In this document: positions 34,311 to 47,159 of the stretch, piece after piece
How the letters are laid out: each line of letters opens with the position of its first letter
Numbering within the stretch: the first letter of the stretch is position 1
DNA from: Mycoplasmataceae bacterium
GTDB taxonomy: Bacteria > Bacillota_I > Bacilli_A > Mycoplasmatales > Mycoplasmoidaceae
DNA length: 58,307 bases
NCBI GenBank assembly: GCA_031258945.1
Contig: JAIRME010000045.1
Span: 1-58,307, forward strand
Direction: 5' to 3'
The notes under the pieces: generated by a model
Seen by the model: only the letters and a program-made list of their open reading frames with translations
What the model was told of the DNA's origin: nothing
Database searches by the model: none
Translations under genes and position numbers: made by a program

Positions 34311-36916
34311 ATAATTATTTCTAATTGACTATTGAAAGAATAATATTTATCATTCTCTGAAATAGTCAATGTTACATAAAGTGTAGCGGCTGAAAGTACT
34401 GTACCATTATTTGAGGTTAATCAAAATGCGTTCTGATTATTTCGATAATTGAATTGTAAGAGTAATTGTTTAGCCGACGCATAAACATTAGTATACGCAT
34501 CTCCAGAAAAAGAATAATTCATGTACTGCGTTAGATCATCAGATTGAATTACACCATTATTATCAACAAAAATTAAATACAAAATTGGAGAATTAGTAGA
34601 AAAAGTATTGTGGAATGTAAAACTACTATTTTGCAAAGCAAGAGATACTTTATTTATAGTGAAGTAAAATGTTTGTGTCACTGTGGAAAAACCCGCTTTT
34701 TCTCATTTAATAGTAATTGGAATATTTTCAGCAGGAGCAGAATTAATAATAAGTTTCCCAGTTGTAGCATTAACACTAACATAACTTGGTGTATTCCCAG
34801 TTGTTGAAAAAGTACCACCTAAAATTTCACTTGAAACAGTTGCTACTTCTCTAGTTGCCATGTCACTAGATCAAGTCACATTTGTTTGACTTATGGAAAG
34901 CGGAGATGGATTCAAATTTGTTTTATATTCAAAAGTAAAATTTTCTGATACAGAAAAATAGTTAGGCTTAGATCATAATATAGTAAAATCGTATGTATCT
35001 TTAAATATACTTGGAATGGTTATTTTTCCAGTTTGAGAATCAATAAGTACACCATCAGCGTTATTAGAAATATTAAAAGTTCCACCTGATATTTCAGAAT
35101 TAAGATTAACAAAAATTTCAGTGGCTACTCCAGAGTATGTAGCAGAAGATTTACTTAAAGTTAAAGTAGGAGCTTTTCCATTTAAAATTTCAAATGTAAA
35201 ATTAGTTGTGGTTGTGCCTCAACCTGTTTTACTCCAAGTAATAGTCAAACTTCTTTCTCCAGGTGTAAGAGATCCAGGGATAGTTAGATTTCCTGTAGAC
35301 TGATCAATAGTAATTGAAGGATCATCTGTGCTAAAGTTTCCACCGTCTTCGGTAGATAAAATCTTTGCACCAGTAATATCATTCCCAGAGTAATAAAAAC
35401 CGGTTGACGGAGGTTGTAATGTTAAAGTGGGTAACTCATTATTTACAATCTGAAAATTAAATGTTTTGCTAGAAACTTGTTGAAAACTAGAATGTGTTCA
35501 ACTAATTGTAAAATTATGTTCCCCAGTGCTTGTGGCTGCGGGTATTGTCACCTTACCATTTTGGTCTACAGTCAAATTAGCTAACGAAGTACTATTAAGG
35601 CTAAAAGTGCCTCCAGATATAGAAGAAATTAAATAACTTTCAATGCTATTTGCACTATATTTAAAACTTTCATTTTGTAAATTAATTGTTGGTGATTGCC
35701 CTTTTGTTACTGTAAGATTAATTGTCTGAGTTTTGGGCGAATAATAAGCTTTTGTTCATTGAATGTCAACCGAATAATTTCCCGGAATAACTTGACTACT
35801 TAAGATTATAGCTCCATCCGAACGGATAGTAATACCATCGGTTGGTTCTGATGATAGCAATTTTGAAAAACTGCCATTAGGTACTGTTGCAGTTAATCCA
35901 TTACTACCACTTAACACAATTTCTTGGCCCGTGTAATACAAGTTAGATGGTTGGTTAAATATAATGCTAGGAGAATTGCCGTCTGTAATAGTAATATTAA
36001 AAGTAACTGTAATATCATCATAATTTGTTTTTTGCCATCTAACGGAAAGCGCATAATCATCAGGCGTCATATTACTAGCTAAAGTAATATTGCCATAAGA
36101 ATCAATACTAATTCTTGAATCACCAGATTGCTTAGTAAAAGTACCTCCACTTATGGTGACATCATCATTATCCACTGCTAAAATTTTTATGCCCGATATG
36201 TCTCCACCAGTATATGGTGTGCTATATTTATGGGAATCGATAGTTCCATTTTCAAAAATTAAATCAGTTGCAATGCCACGTTCAACTACAATAGTCGTAT
36301 TATTTGTTGCATCTTGGTAATTTGTTTTGATTCATTGTAAGTTAATAGAATAAGAGCCCGGTGGTGTTCCTTTAGTAACTTTAATTACATCATTACCAAC
36401 GACACTAAAATAGTTGGGGTATACATTCCTATTAATTGATAATTGACCGCCAGTTATTTCTTTTGTGCCTTGTGTAATGATTACATCTATAAACTTGTCA
36501 TCATTATCATTTCAAATAATAGTGGAAGTAGATAATGAAATTGTGGGTTTAAAACTATTTAAAATTTCAATCGAAAAAGATTTTTGAGTTGTTTCATAAC
36601 CTTTTTTTTCTCATTTCACTATAAAACTATACAATCCTACCTCAGTTGTACCAGGAACGAATATTGAACCATCACTTCAAATATTAATGTTTCCTTGCGA
36701 ATTAACTAGAGTAAATTCTCCTTCCAATACTGATGAAATAATTTTAAAAGATTCTATGGGTTGACCGGTTCATTCGGCAGTGGTTTGATTAAGTGAAAGT
36801 GTAGCTTGTTTTTTTGTGCAAGAACCCAGAATAGACATTGAAGACCCTAATGTTATACAGCTTGCAATGATACTAAGATATGGAAAAAGTTTTTTAGTTA
36901 ATCTTTTCGACTTCAT
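34304..36916 (-). CDS. Large lipoprotein with tandem Ig-like domains
   Basis: 870 residues. Signal peptide with lipobox SILGSC (Cys33). The rest consists of about eight diverged repeats of 90-100 residues, each with a pattern like GxISIxxxTGxLTIPxxxxxGxYxFxIxWxKxxY (spaced residues), typical of extracellular Ig-fold modules. Each repeat usually ends in W-K/T, with Trp often UGA. Unlike the array at 28-30 kb the repeats are too diverged for easy recombination. TATAAT at 36952-36957 and a GAGAG lie upstream of the ATG. Likely an adhesin or stalk; target unknown. Confidence 0.85.
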
Positions 36917-37055
36917 AATTTGTAACTATCACTCTCTAAATTCTATACTTGATTATATTCATGTGTTGAAAATAATCGCAAAAGAAAAAATAAAATTTAT
37001 AGATTAAAAATGTATTGATATAATCGTAAACAATTAATAAATAGGAAATAAAAAG

Positions 37056-40000
37056 ATGAAAATTAAAGCTAAAAAAGCCATCATAGGTTTTGCATCGATA
37101 TCAGCAGTATTAGTCGCTGGGTTAGGAACGACATTGGGTGTTCTTCTCAGTCAGAAAAAAACAAATGATACGGTTAAAATAACAATGGACAATGTCTATT
37201 CAATTAGAGATTATCTATTTAAACGTTATACAAAAGTCCTTACTGATGCCGCGGATAGTCAATCGTACATAGAATCACAAATTGCTAAAGTTCAAAGTGA
37301 TGTTGACACTATTATTCAAGAGGGCATAAATGGTTCGTTCCCTGCTGAAACAATTTATGCCAATATTTATGCATATGGATATCGAATTAATATCGACATT
37401 TACGACTGAAGCATGCTGGATGCATTCATACAAAGTTCTCTATCGGCTTTGAAACAAATTCTATATTCTACTGGTCTACCACAAAATAAAGCTGATGTAA
37501 TTTATAACACTTACAGTAGATTGATATTGAGCGAGATTGATAAATGCAAAAAAGAATTTATGAGCCCGTCCGAAATAATTAATCACATGAAAATATTTGG
37601 GCAAAATATAGCAGTTGAAGCTTTGGCTGATGACTATGAACAATTAGCTCAATATTACATTGATAATTTTGCTACTTCCCAAAAATTACAATTAACTAAT
37701 AGTTTAAACTACTATTATGATTCATTTAAGAATAATGCTCCTTCTTTAGATGATGTCACAATAATTTTAGGAAATGTATTAAAATATGAGAATTTAACAC
37801 TTTCTAGTGACATTATTAATCAAATCTATAATCATGATAATCAAAATAATCAAGTTGATTATCAGTTAATGTCTAAAGTAGCGTCTTTTGATGATAAAAA
37901 TAATCTTATTGAGATTATTTTTAGTATTAAAGATAATATTCACAAAGATGCAAACGGTAAAGATATTATTAAAACTGCTACTAAAACTTTCCAGTTTTAT
38001 TTACCTTATTCACCCCATCAACAAGTTAGTAATATTGAAAATGAAATGCGAACACATGCTTTTAATTTTCAAGATAATATCACCTTTGCCGATTGGGGAG
38101 GAGCTTTTGAACAAATCAAAAATATATTGGACAATAAACCATTTCCTATAAATCCAGACAACAAAATACCAATAAGAGGATTGATGGATTTTATGTCAGC
38201 CGTATTTACAGTGGATGGTAAACCTTTAAAAGATAGCGATTTATCAACCAAGTATGAATTTCAATTAAATGTCTATGGTTATAGCGCAAACACCAACCAA
38301 ATAGACTTTGAAATTTTGGTAGGAATGCCTAACGATTATAGTATTAACGATTACATTGCTCCTACCAGCGATCAAGATAAGGGTGTGCCGGCATATCCAA
38401 TAAGGTCATATGCATTATTCCCAAGAGTTGTTTTGCAATATCCGTCTGCTACCAATGTGCAAGTAGCACAATTACACCAAGCAATTGAAGAAAATGATGC
38501 TTTAGTTGATGTATATAGCCCCAAAAATATTAATGATTTACAAAATGCTTTTAATGTGCAAGTAGCATATACATCTGAACAATGTGCAGCAGCGACTGCT
38601 TTTGGAGTAATGGCTGGTATATATTATGCAGCTGCTCCTGAATGTTTTGGTGCTACTATTGGTCATGCTATTTCATGTACCGTTGCAGCGGCTGCTACAG
38701 CCACTGGGGCAGTATTAGGCGGTATTGCAGCCCATACAATCCAAGTACATAAAGATACTTTGTCTGAAGTCATGAAGAGACAAGCATATCAACAATGAGT
38801 AGAAAGTAGTTTAGCCTTGGGTGTTGTATTAAAAAAATATAATAACCCATTAGAATGAATTTCATATACAGATTTTACAAACATAGAAGCAATGTGACTA
38901 AATGTTACAACAATTGCAAGTGAACTTTTTTATATTTCATCAGCTCAGCAAACTACTGATTTATTTTTAGGGATTCTTGGTTTAGCTAATAGAAGTATGA
39001 TAGAAACTGCTTCTAATCCATTCCGGATTATGGCTTCGTATGAAGTTGTTGACCCAGTTAGTCATGAATCGCATGTATTCGCTAATAGTATCGTGGAAAG
39101 TATATCGACATATAGAGGTCTATTGGCACAAGGAGAAAATCAAATAATGATTGAAGATACTTTACCAATTCGTAACTCAACGACGGGGGCTCCAATGCTT
39201 TTTAAAGATCTTACTGATGATGAAAAAAATGTAGTTAGAGCAGTGGTATTCTATGAAGGAAACCCACTTGATTTTTGAAATATGGCAGAAGATTTTGTGG
39301 CTAATCCTATTTCTGATAATATCTTTGCAACACTTATAAGAACATGAATGAGGGACTTGACTATAGAACAATTAGTTAATGATACTGAAGAAACATTACG
39401 AATGGCAAGAACACTTGTAAGATTATCTGAAGAATTAGATGATGTTGTGCAACATTTTATAATAAACGGAACTTTAACAGTTGATAACTTATCCACACTA
39501 AAAACGATTTTTTATACATTATGCTTGGATGGACGATTTACTTTACCAGATGCAGCAGTAGTTGGTTCTCGCTTTGTACAAGTACCGGCTTGTAGACCGT
39601 TTTATAACTTATGAACTGAATTCAGACCTGGAGGAGCAAGTAATTTACCGGCAGATCAATTTAATGCTCAATTTGATGCTGCTTGAGACCGATATATTGC
39701 TAATTTTAGACAAAATTATGATGGCACTTTTACTCCGATTACAATGAGAGGTGGAATAACTCAAAATGGACATGAAACTCAATTTGTCCCTAGCGAAAAT
39801 CCTGATGATCTTGGAGAGTTAATTATTTCTACAACACCATGGTTTGTGGGTGATGGTAGTAGCGATTCAACTTTTGGTCAATTAGTTGCAAATACTGGTT
39901 ATAGAACAATTACTCCATCTGCAACTTCACGCGGTACTTTTGTTGTTTCAGACACTGAGGGAGATTTAGTTGCAGAATTAAAAGGAATAGATGGATTTAA

Positions 40001-40160
40001 AGCCTATTTATTTTCTGTAAGAGATCAAATGCAAGCAATATCAGTCATTACAAAAACAGCCATTTTTGCATGCCCAGCAGTAGAAGTTGCTGTTTCCATA
40101 GGAGATTTAATGGCGCAAATAATACTTACTATTTTAACGACTACATATGCTCCATTTTAA
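37056..40160 (+). CDS. Large membrane-inserted surface protein (1034 aa)
   Basis: 1034 residues through several UGA Trp codons. Basic start and signal anchor (about 8-30), helical N-terminal region, a mixed middle domain, an alanine-rich hydrophobic stretch (about 508-560), then a long C-terminal region ending in a hydrophobic segment. AGGAAA lies eight bases before the ATG and TATAAT at 37019-37024. Architecture matches the 1070-residue protein at 30044-33256, so the two may be distant paralogues. A fragment resembling residues about 85-120 is duplicated just downstream. No family recognised. Confidence 0.8.
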
Positions 40161-40194
40161 GATTAGATAGTAATTATTAAGAGTGACATAAATT

Positions 40195-40383
40195 ATGCAG
40201 CCAAGGATTAGTGATATTCAAAACATTGTGGATATTTCAATTAAAGATAACATAAGTAGTTATTCGCTTGTAGAAATAATTTATCCCAATATTTGTGCAT
40301 ATGGCATCAAATTAGTACAAACATCTAAATATCAAAAACAATGAGTAAATTTGTGGGTTTTCAGTTTTAAGATAGTTAATTAA
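40195..40383 (+). pseudogene. Duplicated N-terminal fragment of the upstream gene
   Basis: A 62-codon frame (ATG 40195, TAA 40381) whose middle, EIIYPNICAYGIKLVQT, aligns with ETIYANIYAYGYRINID of the large protein at 37056, and whose start (DIQNIVDISIKDNI) aligns with KVQSDVDTIIQEGI. It lacks a signal peptide and the remaining 900 residues. Probably the relic of a lost tandem copy, or a donor for recombination. Confidence 0.7.
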
Positions 40384-40421
40384 AATTTAACGTTCTTCAA
40401 CTAATATTTTAAAGAATATGG

Positions 40422-41918
40422 TTACTTTGATTTATGTTTATTATTCGTTCTTTTAATTGCTAAAAAAGTGATAAGACATAATGATAATAAAATTGTTGGT
40501 AGAATTGATAATAATAAAATTCTATCCAACTCACTACTAGGTTGGTGAATAGTGATATTAAAAAAATATTCGTTCACTATTTGATTATTTCAGTTTATCG
40601 AAACTGAATTTTTATATACTCCATTTTTTACTGAATTATCAATAATTCAAAAATTTGCATCTGATACAAAAGTGACGTTTTGAATCAAATTAGAATCAAT
40701 CTTAAACGATAAATAATTTTTTTGAATAGGTCAAACTAGTTGATTAAAGCGAATAGCAAGTGGAGTAAAATGTAAAATATTATTTGTTTTTCTATCATTT
40801 ACAATATCGATTTCTGTAGCAAAATCTTTTCTAGCTAAAATTTCATTAAAATATAAATCTATGTAATTAGCCGTAAAAATATTTTCGGGATCATTAGACA
40901 AAAAAGAAAAAGTAATTGTATCCGTAACATATATTTGTGAATCATCCATTGCCATAAAGACAATAATGAAAGCGTACATGTTTGGATATAAAGTGTAATA
41001 GTATGGATTAATATAAAAACCGATATTGCCATTCGCATCCGGTTGAGTTAATGAAATCCATCTGGTTTGTAGATATGATGCATTTTGTGGTATTAATTTA
41101 ATTTGCAACGCCGGATTAACCCCATCATTATGCGAAAAATGATACATTGATTCAAAATTAGTAACTTTAGAAGAATTACCTAAATACACAATCCCATCTG
41201 ATATCTGGGAATCTCTTGTAACTAAAAATTGATCGTTTTCAGTAGCTTCAAACGGTAAGATTGCATAGTCTAGAAGGTTAATGTTTTGTTTGTAAAATTT
41301 AACTAATGATGGTGGCACATGTAATTTAGAAAATTTAGTACCAAACGGTAAGAAGGCATCTTTACTAAAATTAACTACATTAGTTGATGTCAAATAATAA
41401 TTACCTACTAAATCAAGACCATTGAAAGCTAATGCATCAATTGATTTTACATTTGGTGGAATGATAATATTTCCACTAATCATCGTACCACCAAATGCCC
41501 CTTTTGATATATGCAATAAATTTTGACCTATTGATAAAGTTCCACTAATAAGTTTGCAATCAGCAAAAATGAAATCAGACATCTCAGTTATTTCATAAGT
41601 CTCTCCCATGTAATTTACATAATCCGGTACTTTTAAATTAACTGCTTGAAATACTAATTTGTCAGAAGTGGATGTGAGAGAAACTTGGCCAAATTTATCT
41701 GATGTTGGCTTTTTTAAGATTGTAAAAGTAATCGATCCATTTGTTATATTTCATTCTTTTAATTGAGATTGATCTAAAGTAAAAGACGTTTCATCTTTTA
41801 TATGTGAATTGGAAAAATCATTTTTTCTTAGTGGGCTTTCTTTTTCAAACAAAATAAAAGATAAAACAATGAATGGTAATAATATAAATGTTAATATTTT
41901 AATGCAAGTAAATTTCAT
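40422..41918 (-). CDS. BspA-type leucine-rich repeat protein with C-terminal anchor
   Basis: 498 residues. N-terminal hydrophobic segment (about 5-24), then a region with LRR_5/BspA-type repeats (about 105-205; motifs FIFADC, HISKGAFGG, IIPPNVKSIDALAFNG, NFSKDAF), a beta-rich domain and a C-terminal transmembrane helix followed by a basic tail (KRTNNKHKSK). BspA-like proteins are surface adhesins in several host-associated microbes. It starts eight bases after the previous gene and is the last of a three-gene operon from 45473. Confidence 0.82.
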
Positions 41919-41926
41919 CAGACAAA

Positions 41927-43117
41927 TTATTCTTCCTGTATTTTACTTGAGTCAGTGATATTAAAAAATGATATGTATGGTAAGTATGCTTCCTTTGCTC
42001 CAGCTGGTACATATACCGTTTCGATTTTATTACAATTAGCGAACGGTTTAGTACCGCTTTCAAAGTGTGGAGGAGTAAATGTTTTAAAATGTAATTGTGC
42101 TATATTAGTATCATTTGCGAAAGCCAAATCTTTTATTTCGGTAATATTTTGCGAAAAATACACATTTTTAATATTTGCATTCCCTGCAAATGATTCTACA
42201 TCTATGGTTGTGCATAATGAATTAGAATTAAATATGACATTAAATTCTTTGGTAGTTGGTAATAGTTTTTCTTTAAAAACAGCTGGCTTAATATAGGTGG
42301 CATATTGGGGAATAACTAATGTATCATAAAGTACTAACGAAGAGTCAGAAGAATTAAAACTATTAATTATTCCATCATCACTAATCTCAAATAAATTAAA
42401 AGGTATTTTTTTTACTGAATTACTATTAATAAAATTAATGTTAATGGTATCTATCGCATCACCATATGTAGCTGTTAATAAAATGGTAATCTCTGAAAAA
42501 TCTAAAACATCCGTATTATTGTTAGTTATTGTAATAGTTTTATCGTAATAGTCTGTTGTAAAACTAATTCAAACTGGTTGCATCGTAACATCTCAATTTC
42601 AATGTAAATAATCACCTCATGGATAATTCACATTCGCTCCATAAGTAACAGTATTAGTTTTGTCTAACGGCCCATCTTGACCAGTTTTTTTTTGAATTTG
42701 GATAGTAGGTTGTTTAATCAAATACATGTCATAGCGATATATAGTTTTATCTTTATCAGTTTGTACATTTATTGTAAATTCAAGAAAATCTACAGTGATG
42801 GGGGTAGATGTATCTTTCACACGGACAGTAAAAGAAATAGAATTATTTGTGTGTTGATTGAAGGAATCTAATTCTAATGCGTTTGATAAAAATGAAGGTT
42901 GTTCTAATCAAATAGTTGTTCTATCTAAAACTAGTGGTAAGTCAGATGTAATCAAAACAGAATTAGTCGCACCTAAGGAATAAACAAGAGAAGGGCTACA
43001 TTCTCAATTAATTGTCTTACGTTCATTATTGGAACACGAAATGGTAAATGCTGTCCCTAAAACTGGTGTAAAAATCCAAATCCAACAAAAGATTTTATTT
43101 ACTTTCTTTTTAAACAT
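41927..43117 (-). CDS. Lipoprotein with C-terminal BspA-type LRR
   Basis: 396 residues. The signal peptide ends at a lipobox-like FTISC (Cys25). The first 300 residues are polar and beta-rich; the last 80 hold BspA/LRR_5 repeats (FAGNANIKNVYFSQNITEI, DLAFANDTNI, PFANCNKIETVYVPAG, in pieces). Many UGA Trp codons. Middle gene of the operon 45473-40422; spacing 10 bases upstream and 8 downstream. The shared repeat type with the next gene suggests the two products act together. Confidence 0.82.
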
Positions 43118-43127
43118 AAAAGTCAGA

Positions 43128-45473
43128 TTAAGAGGTTGATATTGGAGTAAAACTATATGTATATGAATCAAAAGATTTTATAGGATTTGTTTTATCTTTT
43201 TCGTTATCTTTTGTATCTTCTCTTCAATTGGGAGTAACATCACCTAATTGCACCAATTCAACATGATTAGCATCAATATACTTGAAACGAATTGAAGAAC
43301 CAAAATTATCAATTTGATATCTTTCAATATGATCAGAGCCAGACCATTTGATCTCATTAGCAGGTCCATCAACAATACTTAAATCCCAATTTCCACCTGA
43401 AATATCTATATCCTGTTTTGCTATCAAATCTCCATCAACACTATGATAACTTGAAGATCCTATATCAAAATGAACGGGAGAAACAAATCATCCTGATAAT
43501 TGATGAATATTTTTTACACTATATATATTACCATCAGGAGCAGTATACCATTCAATTGTGCCGTTACTAATCTGATCTGTTTGTAGGTTCACTTTGAATA
43601 TAAAACTTGTAATTTTTAAACCATGATAAATCTTTATACCGTAATCTGCTCAATGGTCCTTTGTCACATCTCAAACTGTTTCGGTAGTTGGAGTAGCTAC
43701 GCAAGTCATATTCATTCATTTATTTGTAGTATCTTGCTTTACAGTCAATAAAATACCATTAGTTTGATTAACTGTAAACGTACCTTTAATGTATTTACTA
43801 TTTGAAGATGCTGTAACAGTAACAGCAACTTGTCTAGGGCTAGAAAAGGGAGGGTTTAAAGGTGTAGTTGTAGTAATCTCATAATCGCTAATTGTCACAT
43901 TAGAATTTTTTTGTTTCAGAACATCTAAAATTTTATTATTTAATGCTTTACTATTAAATAACTTGCTTTGTACTTCAGCAGCCGGCACATTAGAAGGATC
44001 ATCAACCAAAACTTCAACATCAACAGGTGAAGATCATGTGCAATCATTTATTGAAGTCCTGTCGTCTTTAGGAAGAACACTAACATTAAAAGAATGTGCG
44101 TCCGATATTTTAGTTTGCCCAGTTGCTGCTGTTACGGTTATAGTTACAGCTATAGGAGCACCAGAAGTTGACTTACCTAATGCATTATTTGATAAAACAA
44201 AATCTCGTGAATTAGCATCGGGTGCCACACTTTGAATACTTTTTGCAATTGATGCAATTAAACCTTGATCTTCGTTAATTAATTGGACTTGTTCTGCTGT
44301 CAATGCTTGAGTAGGAGTTGGTGTATTTATAGATATAGTAGTATCATAACTCATATCTACACCATTTATAGATTGTGTATCATATTTACATAGTAAGTTC
44401 ACAGTAAAATGGAAGGTACTGTTAGGAATAAAGTATTTGGAAAAAGTTCCAGCTTTTACGGTGACCTTTACCGGTAATCTACCACTATAATTCCCATCGT
44501 TTTTGTGATCATCAAGAAATACTAAGCTATCTGCTTCTACATTTTCTACGCTAATGCCTGTAGTTGCTGAAATAGCAGCAATTGCTTTTGCTTTATAATT
44601 CGTAACAAATGTTGCGAAGGCTTCCGCAGGTACTTTTGTTGGAGTTATGGAAGCAATGTCGAAATTATATGTAGTGACAGCAACTGATGATAAATCTTTC
44701 TGTTCACCAAGAAAAATAAATATTTCACAATCAAATGTAAAACTACCAATTAGCCCAGAAACATTTTTATCAACGGCTTGCACTAATATTGGATAAGTAG
44801 GCATAGTTGTGTAATCAGCTACATCTGGCACTTCAATAGTAAAATTAAAATCTTTTGAAGTGACGGTTGTTTTTCCAGACTGTTGTGCTATAGTAGCAGC
44901 TATAAGACCAGCTAATCCTGGATTATTATCAATGGTTTCATGAATTACACTAGCTGGAACTTCAAGCGGGTTACCATTTTTGTAAGGTACTGGTATAATT
45001 TGTTTTTTTATATTCCCTTGGCATGCTCCAATATCGTATCTCACTGTATTGTCCGCTTTAACATAGACAGTAAAATACTTTACTCCTCGTAATACTCCAG
45101 TTCTAGTGGCAACTATTGACATTTCAACCGGTACTTCGACAGTCATATCAGCATTGGGAACGGGTAAAGAAGTAATAGTGTAATCATTCGTCGTAACATT
45201 TGGCATATGTTTAGCAATTAATGATTGGATATCACGGTCTAACATGCGATCAATATTGATGGATTGCTCTTCAGCAGTTGTAACATGGGTGGGGTCAGCA
45301 GCATAAATTTCAATGTGTTCAGTAGGAATTTCAGTGTCTTGAATAGTTGATAAATCAAATATTTTTGGTTCATCCGGTTTACAACTTGTACTAGCTACAG
45401 CCATTGAAGCTACCATTGTTGTTGCTAACGTACTAGATAAAATTCTAGTCATTTTCTTTTTCATTTTTTTCAT
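43128..45473 (-). CDS. Large lipoprotein with tandem alpha/beta repeats
   Basis: 781 residues. Signal peptide with lipobox VASTSC (Cys31). At least four repeats of about 100-125 residues follow, each with a segment like P-A-E-V/L... helix, then V-T-DY-I/F and a strand ending in FTV. UGA Trp codons occur from 44034 on. AAGGA precedes the ATG. A perfect palindrome lies 20 bases upstream of the start. Head gene of the BspA operon. Repeat type not firmly recognised, but similar polar repeats occur in mollicute lipoproteins. Confidence 0.8.
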
Positions 45474-45492
45474 CTTATCCTTATTTAAAATA

Positions 45493-45511
45493 TATATTGT
45501 TAGACAATATA
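45493..45511. promoter_or_regulatory. Perfect palindrome upstream of the LRR operon
   Basis: TATATTGT-TAG-ACAATATA, an 8-3-8 perfect inverted repeat 20 bases before the ATG at 45473, inside its leader or promoter area. Candidate operator. Confidence 0.5.
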
Positions 45512-45556
45512 AAAAAAGATCATTTCCAAAAATAATTTTGAAAAAAATATTATCTA

Positions 45557-45582
45557 TATACTATCCAACGACACATAGTATA
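45557..45582. promoter_or_regulatory. Inverted repeat TATACTAT...ATAGTATA
   Basis: Eight-base arms separated by ten bases. The right arm also reads TATACT, a -10-like hexamer on the - strand. A related palindrome (ATACTA-TG-TAGTAT, 47017-47030) lies at the start of the neighbouring lipoprotein gene. Confidence 0.45.
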
Positions 45583-45710
45583 CCACTAATAGAACAAAAA
45601 TGTTTCTAAATTCAGCAAATATGGGTTTTGTATCATAACTTCTTTTTGATAACTATTTACCGGGATATGTTGATTGTAATAGCAAAGTTTGCAATCCACC
45701 AAATTTAAAA

Positions 45711-47018
45711 TTAACTTTTTGGGGGTATTGTTAATTTAGGTGAAAAATACACTTTTAGATCCGTTGGATCAGTGTATCAAAATGTTTTTTCAGGAAAAGA
45801 AATAGATTGTGGTTCACCGAATTTTTCAATATTTCAATACAACAAATTTTGTATTGTCCCATTAAATTGTAGTGCAATTTGATGGGGCAATAATGTTGTG
45901 TCAACATAATAATTTGTAAAAGGAAGGATAACGATGTAACCGCTGGAATAATAGTCTCAGCTATTAGGAAGATATATATTATTATCAATATCCACCGGCG
46001 ATTGTACTATTAAAGTAAATTCATTATTTGAATAAATCGTTCCATTTGAAATGTATAAAATCGCATGCTCAGGAATAATAATAGAATTAGCAGAAGTAAT
46101 TACACTATCGTGATGATGAAGTAGATTAGGCGTTGTGTTATCATATTCAATGGAAAAATTATTTGGTAAAGTAACCATTTCGTTTACCCAATAATTTCCT
46201 GATGAAGGTATGTCGTTCAATCAAAGCAAAGTGTAAAATTCGGAAACACCAATCGGAATGGAGTTACCAAATTGTAAAATTAAATTTTTATTCGTTGGAA
46301 CAACGAAATTAATTACAATTTCATTGTTGGTAATGATGGTATTATCTGATAGAATTTGAAATATTGTATTAGGTGGTATTGTTAATGTTGTATTATCCCC
46401 ACGAGCTACAGGGTTATCGCTATTTAATTCAATGTAAATGTTGCCCCAATCATCATGAATAGAAAAATATGATGGAAGAAACTGAGTGGTGCACAACAAC
46501 CAACGAGAATTTTGATGAGTGGTAACATTAGAAATTAAAGATTTTTGATTACCTGAAAATTCATCTAGTCATAGATTTCCCTTTGCTAGAACTATATTGC
46601 TAGAAGTGGTAAAACTTTTTACTTCAATTGTAATTTGGTTATTCACATAACGTATTGAACCTACTGTATATGAGAAAGAATTTTTTGGTAATATGAGATC
46701 ACTAGTGATGGGTTCATTTGTAGAAATATCCACTCATAATTCATTATTGGTAATAGAAAAAAGGTTATTTTTTGAAAAATTTCATTTACCTCCCGTTGGT
46801 AAATCTTGGAATATCATTTTTTCTTTAAATTTGTTAACACCAATAGGAATAAAATTACCTTTTTCTAGAGAAAAATTTGAATAGTACTCATCTTGAACAT
46901 GATTACACGAAGTTAATATAAATGATGGTGAGACAATGCATGAAATAACGGCAGATGAAGCAATAAATAATTTAACCGATTTTTGAGATTGTTTATTTTT
47001 TTGCCTATGTCTACCCAT
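45711..47018 (-). CDS. Lipoprotein with repeated beta motifs
   Basis: 435 residues. The start at 47018 gives MGRHRQKNKQSQKS, a hydrophobic segment and lipobox FILTSC (Cys36); the frame is open further upstream, but those residues would precede the signal peptide. Three or more repeats share I-P-I-G-V-(N/S)-(K/E)-F and L-P-x-N-x-(F/I) motifs, each with N-N-E and I-Y-S-N/T-N-N-E strands. UGA Trp throughout. TATACT at 47026-47031 sits seven bases before the ATG, with no Shine-Dalgarno. Stands alone, 237 bases before the next operon. Confidence 0.78.
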
Positions 47019-47159
47019 ACTATGTAGTATATCATAAATACACTTTACCCCTCGCTTGGTATAACTAAATTCAATTAATTTACACCATTTTATCATTTTT
47101 TTCGATTTGACTATTTTCAATGCTCTAATATTTTTTCTAGTAATTGTATAATTCAAAAC

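Noticed and set aside
22501-47018. Mobile element or prophage as source of the surface island
   Set aside because: No transposase, integrase, phage structural gene or terminal repeats were seen.
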